A stretch of 64,000 nt of DNA from Mycolicibacterium litorale (GTDB lineage Bacteria; Actinomycetota; Actinomycetes; Mycobacteriales; Mycobacteriaceae), in NCBI RefSeq assembly GCF_010731695.1, contig NZ_AP022586.1, positions 5,515,511 through 5,579,510 of the forward strand, read 5' to 3'. Below, one piece after another: positions 13,340 through 22,079 of the stretch (the stretch's first letter is position 1; each line of letters begins with the position of its first letter). The translations under genes and the position numbers were made by a program. The notes under the pieces are model-generated. The model was not told where the DNA came from. It saw only the letters and a list, made by a program, of their open reading frames with translations, and ran no database searches.

Positions 13340-13383
13340 TGCTCGCTCCCATACCGGCTCCAATCGTCGTCGATGCGCCAACC

Positions 13384-13395
13384 AACCGGTAGGTT
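13384..13395. promoter_or_regulatory. Possible operator upstream of the acyl-CoA operon
   Basis: AACC-GGTA-GGTT forms a 4-bp-arm inverted repeat about 45 bp upstream of the AtuA-like start. The form resembles TetR-family operators that control acyl-CoA catabolism in actinobacteria. The arms are short, so this is weak. Confidence 0.25.
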
Positions 13396-13481
13396 AGCCG
13401 GTACCTCCGGTTCCACGTCAAGGGCTCACTCCGGCGAAACATGTGCGCGGGCGACCCGGCGGGTGGCCCGATACTTGACCG

Positions 13482-13901
13482 GTGTCGTGGATCGCGCAGG
13501 CGCTGTTCGGCGTCGTGTGGACCGTGAGCGGCGTCGCGATCGGCCTCGGCCCGCCGCTGAGCGAGACCGGCCGGGGGGCATCGTCGCCGCTCGTCGGGTG
13601 GGCGCTCACCGCGTTCGGCGTCTACCAGATCGTCCTGGCTTTCCGCCGGTCGGTGGATCCGCCCGGCGAGCCCGACCGCAGGCCCGCACACGCCAGCGGA
13701 CGGGCACCCGACCGCCGGACGGCGATCGGGATACCGGTGGCTTTTGCCCTCTGTGCCGCGGCGGGAGCCGGCGGCATCTGGTGGGGTATCGCCGCGGGCC
13801 GACCGACCGTCATGTGGTTCGGCGTGGCGATGTTCTCCATGGTCATCGCGGCCTATCCGTCGTTCGTCGACATGGTGCGTCACCGTCTGCGCCGGCGCTG
13901 A
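13482..13901 (+). CDS. Small membrane protein, four predicted TM segments
   Basis: 139 aa starting with GTG at 13482. Hydrophobic segments at about residues 4-22, 34-54, 80-104 and 107-128, with a charged Arg/Pro-rich loop (about 56-78) between the second and third. No catalytic motif seen. It is transcribed divergently from the acyl-CoA operon and toward rpmF. Function unknown; the even spread of hydrophobic segments and normal codon use support a real gene. Confidence 0.6.
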   Translation: MSWIAQALFGVVWTVSGVAIGLGPPLSETGRGASSPLVGWALTAFGVYQIVLAFRRSVDPPGEPDRRPAHASGRAPDRRTAIGIPVAFALCAAAGAGGIWWGIAAGRPTVMWFGVAMFSMVIAAYPSFVDMVRHRLRRR

Positions 13902-13912
13902 CCGGGCGTGTT

Positions 13913-13942
13913 TTGGAGGCGGTGCAGCTCACCGGCTATCCT
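13913..13942 (+). promoter_or_regulatory. Promoter of rpmF
   Basis: TTGGAG (13913-13918) and TATCCT (13937-13942) are 18 nt apart and fit SigA-type -35 and -10 boxes, about 75 nt before the rpmF start. Confidence 0.5.
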
Positions 13943-14017
13943 GAAGAGCACTTGCCGGCGCCCCGCCCTGATTCGGGTTTCGCGTGGCACCACACCCGTA
14001 AGAGGAGAAGCTCGATC

Positions 14018-14191
14018 ATGGCTGTGCCCAAGCGCAGAATGTCGCGTTCGAATACTCGTAGCCGCCGCGCGCAGTGGAAGGCCAAGCCCACCGAACTCGT
14101 CGGTGTGACCGTCGCCGGCCAGCAGCGCAAGGTGCCGCGTCGGCTGCTCAAGGCCGCCCGCCTCGGTCTGATCGACCTCGACCGCCGCTGA
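14018..14191 (+). CDS. rpmF: 50S ribosomal protein L32
   Basis: 57 aa, starting [20 protein letters not shown], the invariant L32 beginning, after a strong aagaggag ribosome-binding site. The C-terminal half has no cysteine, so this is the zinc-independent form rather than the CXXC-containing one. L32 is a structural protein of the large ribosomal subunit. Transcribed just before mprA, as in M. tuberculosis. Confidence 0.95.
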   Translation: MAVPKRRMSRSNTRSRRAQWKAKPTELVGVTVAGQQRKVPRRLLKAARLGLIDLDRR

Positions 14192-14220
14192 GGCCACTTT
14201 CGACGCCGTAGCGGCGCGCC

Positions 14221-14237
14221 TCTCAGCGCTCTCTCAG
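14221..14237 (+). promoter_or_regulatory. Candidate MprA box before mprA
   Basis: Two TCTCAG hexamers at 14221-14226 and 14232-14237 are spaced exactly 11 bp apart, one helical turn, 17 bp before the mprA start. MprA is known to bind direct repeats and to regulate its own operon. Confidence 0.5.
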
Positions 14238-14253
14238 GCGTTGGGTTGAAACT

Positions 14254-14946
14254 GTGGCTGTGCGCATACTTGTCGTCGACGACGATCGTGCGGTGCGAGA
14301 ATCCCTGCGCCGGTCACTGTCTTTCAACGGGTACTCGGTCGAGTTGGCCCAGGACGGTGTCGAAGCCCTCGATCTGATCGCCAACGACCGGCCCGACGCC
14401 GTGGTGCTCGACGTGATGATGCCCCGGCTGGACGGCCTCGAGGTCTGCCGCCAGCTGCGCAGCACGGGCGATGACCTGCCGATTCTGGTGCTGACTGCCC
14501 GCGACTCGGTGTCCGAGCGCGTCGCCGGGTTGGACGCCGGGGCCGACGACTACCTGCCCAAACCTTTCGCGCTCGAGGAACTGCTCGCGCGGATGCGGGC
14601 GCTGTTGCGCCGCACCTCGCCGGACGACGGTTCGGATTCACCCGCCTTGACGTTCCTCGACCTGACCCTCGACCCGGTCACCCGGGAGGTCACTCGGGGG
14701 TCCCGCCAGATCAGCCTCACCCGCACCGAGTTCGCGTTGCTGGAGATGCTCATCGCCAATCCCCGCCGCGTGCTCACCCGCAGCCGCATCCTCGAAGAAG
14801 TGTGGGGCTTCGACTTCCCGACTTCGGGTAACGCCCTCGAGGTGTACATCGGCTATTTGCGTCGCAAGACCGAAGCGTCCGGCGAGCCGCGCCTCATCCA
14901 CACCGTGCGCGGCGTGGGGTACGTGCTCCGCGAGACGCCGCCCTGA
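14254..14946 (+). CDS. mprA: Response regulator MprA
   Basis: 230 aa, GTG start at 14254. Receiver domain (1-118) with the acidic pair DDD at 8-10, phospho-acceptor Asp in [12 protein letters not shown], the Thr of LTARD and Lys of PKPF; then an OmpR/PhoB-type winged-helix DNA-binding domain (about 135-228) ending [11 protein letters not shown]. It partners with the histidine kinase MprB encoded immediately downstream. In mycobacteria MprAB responds to envelope stress and controls sigE, sigB and pepD. The TGA overlaps the mprB ATG (TGATG). Confidence 0.95.
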   Translation: MAVRILVVDDDRAVRESLRRSLSFNGYSVELAQDGVEALDLIANDRPDAVVLDVMMPRLDGLEVCRQLRSTGDDLPILVLTARDSVSERVAGLDAGADDYLPKPFALEELLARMRALLRRTSPDDGSDSPALTFLDLTLDPVTREVTRGSRQISLTRTEFALLEMLIANPRRVLTRSRILEEVWGFDFPTSGNALEVYIGYLRRKTEASGEPRLIHTVRGVGYVLRETPP

Positions 14947-16442
14947 TGGGTTTGCCGCCCGTCCCCGGCCCCCCGCCGCGGTTCAAACCGCCACGCAACA
15001 CCAGTTCACTGTCCTTGCGATGGCGCGTGATGCTGCTCGCGATGTCGATGGTGGCCATGGTCGTGGTGCTGATGTCGGTCGCCGTCTACGCCGTGGTGTC
15101 GCGGGCGCTGTACGACGACATCGACGACCAGCTGCACATCCGCGCCCGGCTGCTGATCGAGAGTGGATCGCTGGCCGCCGACCCGGCCAAGGCCATCGAG
15201 GGCACCGCGTACTCCGACATCAACGCGATGCTGGTCATCCCCGGCCGATCGATCTTCACCAACAACTCCCAAGGCAAGCTGCCGATCGGCGAGCCGGAGA
15301 AGGGCGTCATCTCCGGTGAACTGCTGCTGTCGCTTCGCACGGTCAACCACCAGCGGGTGCTCGCGGTCCACCTCAACAACGGCAGCTCGCTGCTGATCTC
15401 CAAGAGCCTCGCGCCCACCGGCCAAGTGCTCGGCCGGCTCGGCACGGTGCTGCTGATCGTCGGCGGGGTCGGGGTGGCGGTGGCGGCCATCGCGGGCGGC
15501 ATGGTGGCCCGAGCGGGTCTGCGCCCGGTCGGGCGCCTGACCCAGGCGGCCGAACGGGTCGCGCGGACCGAGGACCTGCGCCCCATCCCGGTGTTCGGCA
15601 GCGACGAGCTCGCCCGGCTCACCGAAGCCTTCAACATGATGCTGCGCGCGCTGGCCGAGTCCAGGGAGCGGCAGGCGCGGCTGGTCTCCGACGCGGGCCA
15701 CGAGCTGCGCACCCCGCTGACGTCGCTGCGCACCAACGTCGAACTCCTGATGGCCTCGCAGGCGCCCGGTGCGCCACGGCTGCCCGAGGAGGACTTGGCG
15801 GATCTGCGGTCCGACGTCATCGCACAGATCGAAGAGCTTTCCACATTGGTGGGCGATCTGGTCGACCTCACCCGCGACGAGGCGGGCGGGGTGGTCTACG
15901 AAACCGTCGACATGGCCGACGTGGTCGACCGCAGCCTCGAGCGGGTTCGGCGGCGCCGCAACGACATCCAGTTCGACGTCGACGTCATCGGCTGGCAGGT
16001 CTACGGTGACGCCGCCGGCCTGGCCCGCGCCGTGCTCAACCTGCTCGACAACGCGGCGAAGTGGAGCCCGGCCGGTGGCCGCGTGGGAGTGCGTCTGACA
16101 CAGAGCGATCCGGTGCACGCCGAACTCGTGGTCTCCGATCAAGGCCCGGGCATACCCGAGGCCGAGCGGCGGCTGGTGTTCGAGCGGTTCTACCGCTCGA
16201 CCGCCGCACGCGCCATGCCCGGCTCCGGGCTGGGGTTGGCGATCGTCAAACAGGTCGTGCTCAAACACGGTGGGGCACTGCGGGTCGAGGACACCGTGCC
16301 AGGGGGTGACCCGCCCGGCACGTCCTTCTACGTCATGCTGCCCGGCCGTCCCGCGCCCCCGTCGGGCGACCAGAACGGCCACATTGCGGCGACTCCCGAC
16401 GCGGAGATGCATACCGCCGGATCCCGGGCACACAAGAAGTGA
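14946..16442 (+). CDS. mprB: Sensor histidine kinase MprB
   Basis: 498 aa. Two membrane segments (about 30-52 and 162-186) enclose an extracytoplasmic sensor region; a HAMP linker follows, then a HisKA domain with phospho-accepting His in SDAGHELRTPLTSL, and an ATPase domain with N box (NLLDNAAKW), G1 (DQGPGIP) and G2 (GSGLGLAIV). It autophosphorylates and passes phosphate to MprA. In M. tuberculosis the extracytoplasmic part is held inactive by DnaK until misfolded proteins accumulate. The Pro-rich N-terminus before the first membrane segment is cytoplasmic. Confidence 0.95.
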   Translation: MGLPPVPGPPPRFKPPRNTSSLSLRWRVMLLAMSMVAMVVVLMSVAVYAVVSRALYDDIDDQLHIRARLLIESGSLAADPAKAIEGTAYSDINAMLVIPGRSIFTNNSQGKLPIGEPEKGVISGELLLSLRTVNHQRVLAVHLNNGSSLLISKSLAPTGQVLGRLGTVLLIVGGVGVAVAAIAGGMVARAGLRPVGRLTQAAERVARTEDLRPIPVFGSDELARLTEAFNMMLRALAESRERQARLVSDAGHELRTPLTSLRTNVELLMASQAPGAPRLPEEDLADLRSDVIAQIEELSTLVGDLVDLTRDEAGGVVYETVDMADVVDRSLERVRRRRNDIQFDVDVIGWQVYGDAAGLARAVLNLLDNAAKWSPAGGRVGVRLTQSDPVHAELVVSDQGPGIPEAERRLVFERFYRSTAARAMPGSGLGLAIVKQVVLKHGGALRVEDTVPGGDPPGTSFYVMLPGRPAPPSGDQNGHIAATPDAEMHTAGSRAHKK

Positions 16443-16490
16443 TCGAAGACACCTACGCGATGATCAAGTCTCGGTCTGGTTCGATGGTTC

Positions 16491-16507
16491 TCTAAGTGGA
16501 TTCTCAG
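16491..16507 (+). promoter_or_regulatory. Candidate MprA box before pepD
   Basis: TCTAAG (16491-16496) and TCTCAG (16502-16507) repeat with the same 11-bp period seen before mprA, about 80 bp upstream of pepD, a known MprA target. Confidence 0.45.
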
Positions 16508-16585
16508 TCCACCTGGGCACTGTGAGGACGAGTCCTTCGTTAGACGAACTGTCGGACCACTTACCAGGAAGAGCACCGAAGCGAC

Positions 16586-17914
16586 ATGACGAACCACCCG
16601 AGGTATTCGCCGCCGCCGCAACAGCAACCGGGCCATCGCCCGGTTGGCCCGGACACCGGGTATCCGGGTGCCCACGGAGCGGATCCGTATGCGCAGCAGC
16701 CCTACGACTGGCGGTACGCCGCGCAACCGCAGCAGCAGTTCCGCGCACCGTACGACCCGTACCGTGGCGCCGCCCAGCCCACCGCGGTGCTGCCGCAGCC
16801 CCGTCCGGCGCAAAAGCGTTCGCGCGCAGGCGCTCTGATGATCGGCGCACTGGCGGTCGCTGTGGTGTCGGCGGGTATCGGCGGCGGCGTGGCGACGGTG
16901 GTGCAACAGGACCGGCCGTCGTTCGGGGGCTCGATCTCCGGTGCCGCGCCGAGCCAGCCCGCCGCGGCCCTGCCCGCGGGTTCGGTCGAGCAGGTGGCCG
17001 CCAAGGTCGTGCCGAGCGTGGTGAAGCTCGAGACGAATCTGGGCCGGGCGTCCGAAGAGGGTTCGGGAATCATCCTCACCACCGACGGTCTGATCCTGAC
17101 CAACAACCACGTCGTGGCCGCGGCCGCCGACCCCAACGCCCCCGGTGCCCGGGCCGAGACCAAGGTGACCTTCTCCAACGGCCGCACCACGTCGTTCACC
17201 GTCGTCGGCACCGACCCGAGCAGTGACATCGCCGTCGTCCGCGCGGAGAACGCGTCCGGGCTGACGCCGATCACGCTGGGCTCGTCGGGCAATCTGCGCG
17301 TCGGCCAGGACGTGGTCGCCATCGGTTCGCCGCTGGGCCTCGAGGGCACCGTCACCACCGGCATCATCAGCGCACTGAACCGGCCGGTGGCCGCCGGCGG
17401 GGACACGCGCAACCAGAACACGGTGCTCGACGCGATCCAGACCGACGCCGCCATCAACCCCGGGAACTCCGGCGGCGCGCTGGTCAACATGAACGGCGAG
17501 CTGGTCGGCGTCAACTCGGCGATCGCCACCATGGGTGGCGACTCGCCCCAGGCCCAGAGCGGGTCGATCGGGCTGGGGTTCGCGATCCCGGTGGATCAGG
17601 CCAAGCGCATCGCCGACGAACTCGTCCAGAACGGCTCCGCCTCCCACGCCTCGCTGGGCGTGCAGGTCAGCAACGACACCGCCACCGACGGCGCGAAGAT
17701 CGTCGAGGTGACCGGCGGCGGGGCGGCGGCCTCCGCCGGCCTGCCCAGCGGTGTGGTGGTGACCAAGGTCGACGACCGGGTGATCAACAGCGCCGACGCG
17801 CTGGTGGCGGCGGTGCGGTCCAAGGCGCCGGGGGAGAAGGTCACGCTGACCTATCTCGATCAAGGCGGAAAGCCGCAGACCGTGCAGGTGACGTTGGGGA
17901 AGGCGCAGCAGTGA
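16586..17914 (+). CDS. pepD: HtrA-like serine protease PepD
   Basis: 442 aa. Gln/Pro-rich cytoplasmic N-terminus, one membrane segment (about 81-105), then a trypsin-like protease domain with the catalytic triad visible: His in TNNHVV, Asp in SSDIAVV and Ser in INPGNSGGALVN. A single PDZ domain closes the protein (about 345-440). Located outside the membrane, it degrades or refolds damaged envelope proteins; in M. tuberculosis it is regulated by MprAB and SigE. Its TGA overlaps a GTG start for moaB2. Confidence 0.95.
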   Translation: MTNHPRYSPPPQQQPGHRPVGPDTGYPGAHGADPYAQQPYDWRYAAQPQQQFRAPYDPYRGAAQPTAVLPQPRPAQKRSRAGALMIGALAVAVVSAGIGGGVATVVQQDRPSFGGSISGAAPSQPAAALPAGSVEQVAAKVVPSVVKLETNLGRASEEGSGIILTTDGLILTNNHVVAAAADPNAPGARAETKVTFSNGRTTSFTVVGTDPSSDIAVVRAENASGLTPITLGSSGNLRVGQDVVAIGSPLGLEGTVTTGIISALNRPVAAGGDTRNQNTVLDAIQTDAAINPGNSGGALVNMNGELVGVNSAIATMGGDSPQAQSGSIGLGFAIPVDQAKRIADELVQNGSASHASLGVQVSNDTATDGAKIVEVTGGGAAASAGLPSGVVVTKVDDRVINSADALVAAVRSKAPGEKVTLTYLDQGGKPQTVQVTLGKAQQ

Positions 17915-18483
17915 CGATCAGTACCGGACCGGGAACCCTGCGAGTGGCTGCGCCGCTGTCTGTGCCCACATATACGGTTGAGGTCATGGAGCAGCCAGGG
18001 GAGTTGGTGGGCCGCGCGCTCGTCGTCGTCGTCGATGACCGCACCGCCCATGGCGACGAAGAGGATCACAGCGGTCCGCTGGTCACCGAGCTTCTCGGTG
18101 AGGCGGGCTTCGTGGTCGACGGTGTGGTCGTGGTGTCCGCCGACGAGGTGGAGATCCGCAACGCACTGAACACCGCTGTGATCGGCGGGGTGGACCTCGT
18201 GGTGTCGGTCGGCGGCACCGGGGTGACACCGCGGGATGTGACGCCGGAGGCGACCCGCGACATCCTCGACCGCGAACTGCTCGGCATCTCCGAGGCGCTG
18301 CGCGCCTCCGGGTTGTCCGCGGGGATCGTCGACGCGGGAGTGTCCCGCGGGCTGGCCGGAATCTCGGGCAGCACCCTCGTCGTCAACATCGCCGGGTCCC
18401 GCGCGGCGGTCCGTGACGGCATGGCCACGCTCAGCCCACTGGCCGTGCAAATCATCGGGCAGCTATCGAGCCTGGAGATCTGA
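17911..18483 (+). CDS. moaB2: MoaB/MogA-family molybdopterin protein
   Basis: 190 aa from the GTG overlapping the pepD stop; a GTG at 17962 or an ATG at 17986 (MEQPGELVGRA) could also serve, and the conserved part begins at the latter. MoaB-fold motifs: the VVVVDDRTAHG start, and SVGGTGVTPRDVTPEAT, the molybdopterin/adenylylation loop. The family adenylylates molybdopterin in cofactor synthesis. Tight coupling to a stress protease is conserved in mycobacteria and has no clear explanation. Confidence 0.88.
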   Translation: MTISTGPGTLRVAAPLSVPTYTVEVMEQPGELVGRALVVVVDDRTAHGDEEDHSGPLVTELLGEAGFVVDGVVVVSADEVEIRNALNTAVIGGVDLVVSVGGTGVTPRDVTPEATRDILDRELLGISEALRASGLSAGIVDAGVSRGLAGISGSTLVVNIAGSRAAVRDGMATLSPLAVQIIGQLSSLEI

Positions 18484-18500
18484 CAACGAATCGTGCTGCC

Positions 18501-18546
18501 AAGACGCCGCGGCGACGCTTTTCCAGCGTCGCCCGGCGTCTTTTTG
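18501..18546 (+). terminator. Rho-independent terminator after moaB2
   Basis: A long GC-rich stem (18501-18519 with 18525-18542, one bulge) closes on a TTTCC loop and is followed by a T tract. It ends the mprA-mprB-pepD-moaB2 unit. Confidence 0.85.
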
Positions 18547-18640
18547 TTACGTCCTCCGCACCGTTACTGTCTGCAGTGTTACCAGGAAGTGAACGGTAAT
18601 CCCACCACGAATGTGATGTTGATCACACGCAAGGATTTTC

Positions 18641-18799
18641 GTGCCTGAGCAATCGAAGCGCCCCCGAGATTCAGTTAACAAAATCTTCGGCGAGACGCTG
18701 CCGGAGACGTCCGCGGACGAGCGGGATGACCGAGCCTCCGAGGACGAGGCGCAGCACGACCGATGGCTGCGTGACAATATTCCGCCGCATCACGATTGA
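18641..18799 (+). CDS. Small acidic conserved-type protein, 52 aa
   Basis: GTG-started frame encoding 52 residues, beginning MPEQSKRPRD and ending WLRDNIPPHHD, rich in Asp/Glu/Arg and without hydrophobic segments. It resembles short mycobacterial hypothetical proteins that I recall ending in the same WLR-NxPPHH pattern. A cytoplasmic small protein is likely. It sits alone between the moaB2 terminator and the porin promoter region. No function can be given; coding status rests on composition and recognition of the C-terminus. Confidence 0.6.
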   Translation: MPEQSKRPRDSVNKIFGETLPETSADERDDRASEDEAQHDRWLRDNIPPHHD

Positions 18800-19184
18800 T
18801 CGTGAATATTTAACACATCTGAGGAATCCCCAGGTGGGAGCCGCATGAGCAGGTGCGCCGACCGACGGTTGTCCCGGTTTCACCGGCGCGGGACGTCACC
18901 GGGCAACCGCGTTCCCGGGGCTCTCGGACGGAGTGGTCAGCAAATCCTCAGCAAATCTTGACCCCGTCGTGACCTCGGCCGTGTGACCGCACCGTCTGCG
19001 TTGCCGCCCGGGTGCCTCCCGGATATGTTCCTCGTGTCAACGATGAGCTACGCGTAAGAACAGCCTGTGGGGTTTCTAATTCGCCTCACATGTTGGGCTT
19101 GCCGGGTGTCAGGTGAAGCGGTAGGCCAGGCACCCACACAACGACTCGGTGAGCACGTCACCGGCCATAACAGCTAGGGAGAAC
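18800..19184 (+). promoter_or_regulatory. Regulatory region and long leader of first porin gene
   Basis: 385 bp without a gene. A perfect 10-bp direct repeat TCAGCAAATC (18937-18946 and 18948-18957, 11-bp period) lies upstream of a TATGTT -10 candidate (19024-19029), giving a leader near 150 nt; M. smegmatis mspA is also known for a long leader. TCACATGTTGG (19086-19096) in the leader recurs before the second porin. The ribosome-binding site is aggga. Confidence 0.5.
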
Positions 19185-19835
19185 ATGAAGGCAATCAGTC
19201 GGGTGCTGATCGCGTTGGTTGCGGCCATCGCGGCTCTGTTCACGAGCACGGGCACCTCTCACGCAGGTTTGGACAATGAGCTCAGCCTGGTCGACGGCCA
19301 GGGCCGGACCCTGACCATCCAGCAGTGGGACACCTTCCTCAACGGTGTGTTCCCGCTCGACCGCAACCGGCTGACCCGTGAGTGGTTCCACTCGGGCCGC
19401 GCCAAGTACATCGTGGCCGGCGAAGGCGCCGAGGAGTTCGAGGGCTCGCTCGAGCTGGGCTACCAGATCGGCTTCCCCTGGTCGCTGGGCGTGGGCATCA
19501 ACTTCAGCTACACCACCCCGAACATCGCGTTCGACGGTGAGGGCGTCAACGTCATCGAGGGCGTCGGCGGCATCCTGCCCGCCGAGGGCATCGTGACCCC
19601 GCCGCTGTTCCCGGGTGTCTCGATCAGCGCCGACCTGGGCAACGGCCCCGGCATCCAGGAAGTCGCCACCTTCGCGGTCGACGTCGAGGGTGCTGAAGGA
19701 ACCGTCGCGGTCTCCAACGCGCACGGCACCGTGACCGGTGCGGCCGGCGGCGTGCTGCTGCGTCCGTACGCCCGGCTGATCGCCTCCACCGGTGACAGCG
19801 TCACCACCTACGGCGCGCCGTGGAACATGAACTGA
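19185..19835 (+). CDS. MspA-type outer-membrane porin, copy 1
   Basis: 216 aa from the ATG at 19185, preceded by agggagaac. Signal peptide of about 27 residues ends SHA before GLDNELSLVDG, exactly as in MspA. The mature protein follows MspA almost throughout (WDTFLNGVFPLDRNRLTREW, GFPWSLGVGINFSYTTPNI, STGDSVTTYGAPWNMN). MspA forms octameric mycolate-membrane channels for small hydrophilic nutrients. The constriction loop differs: after TTPNI this protein has AFDGEG and is about five residues longer than MspA, whose constriction is the Asp pair of LIDDGD. One of the two constriction aspartates appears to be glycine here. Confidence 0.95.
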   Translation: MKAISRVLIALVAAIAALFTSTGTSHAGLDNELSLVDGQGRTLTIQQWDTFLNGVFPLDRNRLTREWFHSGRAKYIVAGEGAEEFEGSLELGYQIGFPWSLGVGINFSYTTPNIAFDGEGVNVIEGVGGILPAEGIVTPPLFPGVSISADLGNGPGIQEVATFAVDVEGAEGTVAVSNAHGTVTGAAGGVLLRPYARLIASTGDSVTTYGAPWNMN

Positions 19836-19850
19836 GTTCTCCCTGATCGC

Positions 19851-19887
19851 AAGGAACCCCGCGGGTCGCGTACCCGCGGGGTTCTTT
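19851..19887 (+). terminator. Terminator between the porin genes
   Basis: A perfect 12-bp GC-rich stem (19854-19865 with 19873-19884) with a 7-nt loop, followed by TTT. The two porins are therefore separate transcription units. Confidence 0.8.
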
Positions 19888-19982
19888 GCGTTCGACCGAA
19901 GCGCCGGGTTCGGCGTTTGCGCAGGTTGGTACCGAAATCAACGGGGTGTGGGCCATCTGTTGTCGCTCGTTGGCCGCCCTGT

Positions 19983-20127
19983 TATGTTTTGCGCGTCACA
20001 GACGATGAGATTCACATGAGGGCAGCACGTGAGAATTCTCATCCGAGTCACATGTTGGTCTCACAGGGTCCGCGGTCGAGGGTCGGCCGGAACCCGAAAC
20101 CACATCAGCGCGACAGCTAGGGAGAAC
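19983..20127 (+). promoter_or_regulatory. Promoter and leader of second porin gene
   Basis: TATGTT (19983-19988) matches the -10 candidate before copy 1 and gives a leader near 130 nt. TCACATGTTGG recurs at 20048-20058. The 11-bp direct repeat found before copy 1 is missing here. Confidence 0.45.
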
Positions 20128-20778
20128 ATGAAGGCAATCAGTCGGGTGCTGGTCGCGTTGGTCGCGGCCATCGCGGCTCTGTTCACGAGCACGGGCACCT
20201 CTCACGCAGGTTTGGACAATGAGCTCAGCCTGGTCGACGGCCAGGGCCGCACGCTCACGATTCAGCAGTGGGACACCTTCCTCAACGGTGTGTTCCCGCT
20301 CGACCGCAACCGGCTGACGCGCGAGTGGTTCCACTCGGGCCGCGCCAAGTACATCGTCGCCGGCGAAGGCGCCGACGACTTCCAGGGTTCGTTGGAGTTG
20401 GGCTACCAGATCGGCTTCCCCTGGTCGCTGGGCGTGGGCATCAACTTCAGCTACACCACCCCCAACATCGCGTTCGACGGTGAGGGCGTCAACGTCATCG
20501 AGGGCATCGGTGGCATCCTGCCCGCCGAGGGCATCGTGACCCCGCCGCTGTTCCCGGGTGTGTCGATCAGCGCCGACCTGGGCAACGGCCCCGGCATCCA
20601 GGAAGTCGCCACCTTCGCGGTCGACGTGACCGGCGCCGAAGGTGCGGTGGCGGTGTCCAACGCGCACGGCACCGTGACCGGTGCGGCGGGCGGCGTGCTG
20701 CTGCGTCCGTACGCCCGGCTGATCGCCTCCACCGGTGACAGCGTCACCACCTACGGCGCACCGTGGAACATGAACTGA
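20128..20778 (+). CDS. MspA-type outer-membrane porin, copy 2
   Basis: 216 aa, nearly identical to copy 1 (differences include DDFQGSLE for EEFEGSLE and VTGAEGAVAV for VEGAEGTVAV). Same signal peptide, same AFDGEG constriction variant, same C-terminus. The ATG at 20128 follows agggagaac; a longer frame from 20029 is not supported. Its own promoter and terminator make it an independently expressed second copy; mixed or differently timed channels are possible. Confidence 0.95.
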   Translation: MKAISRVLVALVAAIAALFTSTGTSHAGLDNELSLVDGQGRTLTIQQWDTFLNGVFPLDRNRLTREWFHSGRAKYIVAGEGADDFQGSLELGYQIGFPWSLGVGINFSYTTPNIAFDGEGVNVIEGIGGILPAEGIVTPPLFPGVSISADLGNGPGIQEVATFAVDVTGAEGAVAVSNAHGTVTGAAGGVLLRPYARLIASTGDSVTTYGAPWNMN

Positions 20779-20798
20779 GTCCACACCCCGCGTGAAAC

Positions 20799-20832
20799 CG
20801 ATCGGCCCCCGGATCCGTCCGGGGGCCGATCG
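20799..20832. terminator. Bidirectional terminator, porin 2 / mscL
   Basis: A perfect 15-bp stem (20799-20813 with 20818-20832) with a 4-nt loop sits between the convergent porin and mscL genes, so it can serve both strands. Confidence 0.75.
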
Positions 20833-20836
20833 CCTT

Positions 20837-21292
20837 TCAGTGCTTGTCGGCGCTGGTGGTCTCCGCCGTGTCGGGGGTGGGCCCGGTGCCCGGCCCGGTG
20901 ACCTGCGGCCTCGAGCCGTTGGTCTCGGCCAGCAGGTTGCGGATCTCGGTGAGCAGGCTCAACTCGGTGTCCTGCGCCTGTTCGACCTGGCCGCGTTCCC
21001 GCAACTTCTTGTACGGCAGCACGATGAGGAAGTACACCACCGCGGCGACCAGCAGGAAGTTGATCATCGCCGACAGCAGCACGTTGAGGTCGATGGTTTG
21101 ACCGCCGCCGATGTTGATGCGCAGGATTCCGTAGTCCGCCTCACCGCCCGCGCCGATCCGGCTGATCAGCGGTTCGATGACGCTGTTGGTGAAGCTGGTG
21201 ACCAGGCCGGTGAACGCGGTGCCGATGACGACCGCGGTCGACAGGTCGACGATGTTGCCGCGGGCGAGGAAATCCTTGAACCCTTTCAGCAT
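20837..21292 (-). CDS. mscL: Large-conductance mechanosensitive channel
   Basis: 151 aa. Starts [18 protein letters not shown], the conserved amphipathic N-helix and first membrane segment; the second membrane helix is at about 68-92, followed by the charged KKLRERG cluster and a helical, then Pro/Thr-rich tail. It forms a pentameric inner-membrane valve that opens under hypo-osmotic stress. In M. tuberculosis it directly follows moaB2 in the opposite orientation; here the porins lie between. Confidence 0.95.
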   Translation of the reverse strand: MLKGFKDFLARGNIVDLSTAVVIGTAFTGLVTSFTNSVIEPLISRIGAGGEADYGILRINIGGGQTIDLNVLLSAMINFLLVAAVVYFLIVLPYKKLRERGQVEQAQDTELSLLTEIRNLLAETNGSRPQVTGPGTGPTPDTAETTSADKH

Positions 21293-21353
21293 GGAAAGCC
21301 CTTCTTCCGTGGGTGGACGGCTGATAGTGCGCCACGTTAGGCGGGGCGGTCCC

Positions 21354-22010
21354 TCAGTGGAAGGTCAGCGTGACGGCCTGGGTGAGCGAGGCGCCGGCCA
21401 CCTCATTGGCCGCCTGCGCCGGCAGCGCCACCAGCACGGCGCGCTCACCCGCGGCGCCGGGTCCCTGCCGCTTCTCCGACACCAGCACCACGACCGCGCG
21501 GGTGGCGATCACTCGAGGCCGCGCTTGGATTCCGGTGTCGCCGGCCGGTGCCGCGAGGACGTCGACGACGTCGCCGGTGCGCACCAGGTCGACCAGTGCG
21601 CCGTCGGCGAGCTGGAGTGACACGATGCGGGCGTCGGGGCCCGCGGCCGCCTCGGCGATCCGCGGTCCGAGCAACCGCACGTCGGTGAGGACCTCGCCGC
21701 GGCGGGCCGGACCCGCCACGGTCGCGCCGACGACGTCGGCCGGGTCGGTCGCTGCGCCGTCGGGGACGGTGGCCACGGGGCGACGCTCGAGACGGATATG
21801 GGTTTCGGCGAGTTCCGCGCCGGGGGTGAGATCGCTGGCGGCGACGACGACGTCGACCTGGTCGCCGTCGGGATCCGACCGGACTGCCGCGACCGCGGCC
21901 AGCACCACGAGGGCCGCCGCGGCGACGCGGCGCGCCGGCACCGTGCGGCTCCAGTCGGGCCGCAACCTGCTCAGCCGCGCCAGTGGTGTCGGTTCGACAG
22001 ATTCCCCCAT
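21354..22010 (-). CDS. SAF-domain membrane-anchored protein
   Basis: 218 aa. One membrane segment (about 26-43), then a SAF domain (about 52-110: [19 protein letters not shown]) and a C-terminal beta-rich region with [13 protein letters not shown]. This layout matches CpaB/RcpC-like proteins of Flp pilus systems, but no pilus genes are near. Stand-alone forms are common in actinobacteria; the role is unknown. Confidence 0.75.
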   Translation of the reverse strand: MGESVEPTPLARLSRLRPDWSRTVPARRVAAAALVVLAAVAAVRSDPDGDQVDVVVAASDLTPGAELAETHIRLERRPVATVPDGAATDPADVVGATVAGPARRGEVLTDVRLLGPRIAEAAAGPDARIVSLQLADGALVDLVRTGDVVDVLAAPAGDTGIQARPRVIATRAVVVLVSEKRQGPGAAGERAVLVALPAQAANEVAGASLTQAVTLTFH

Positions 22011-22079
22011 GCCGCCACGCTAAGCAGCTATGGGGTGGACCCGCGCGGGTTCGCCGCGGGCCTGTGGATAACTACGCCG

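Noticed and set aside
14203..14215. CGCCG-TAG-CGGCG hairpin after rpmF as terminator
   Set aside because: Five-base stem without a T tract, too weak to call.
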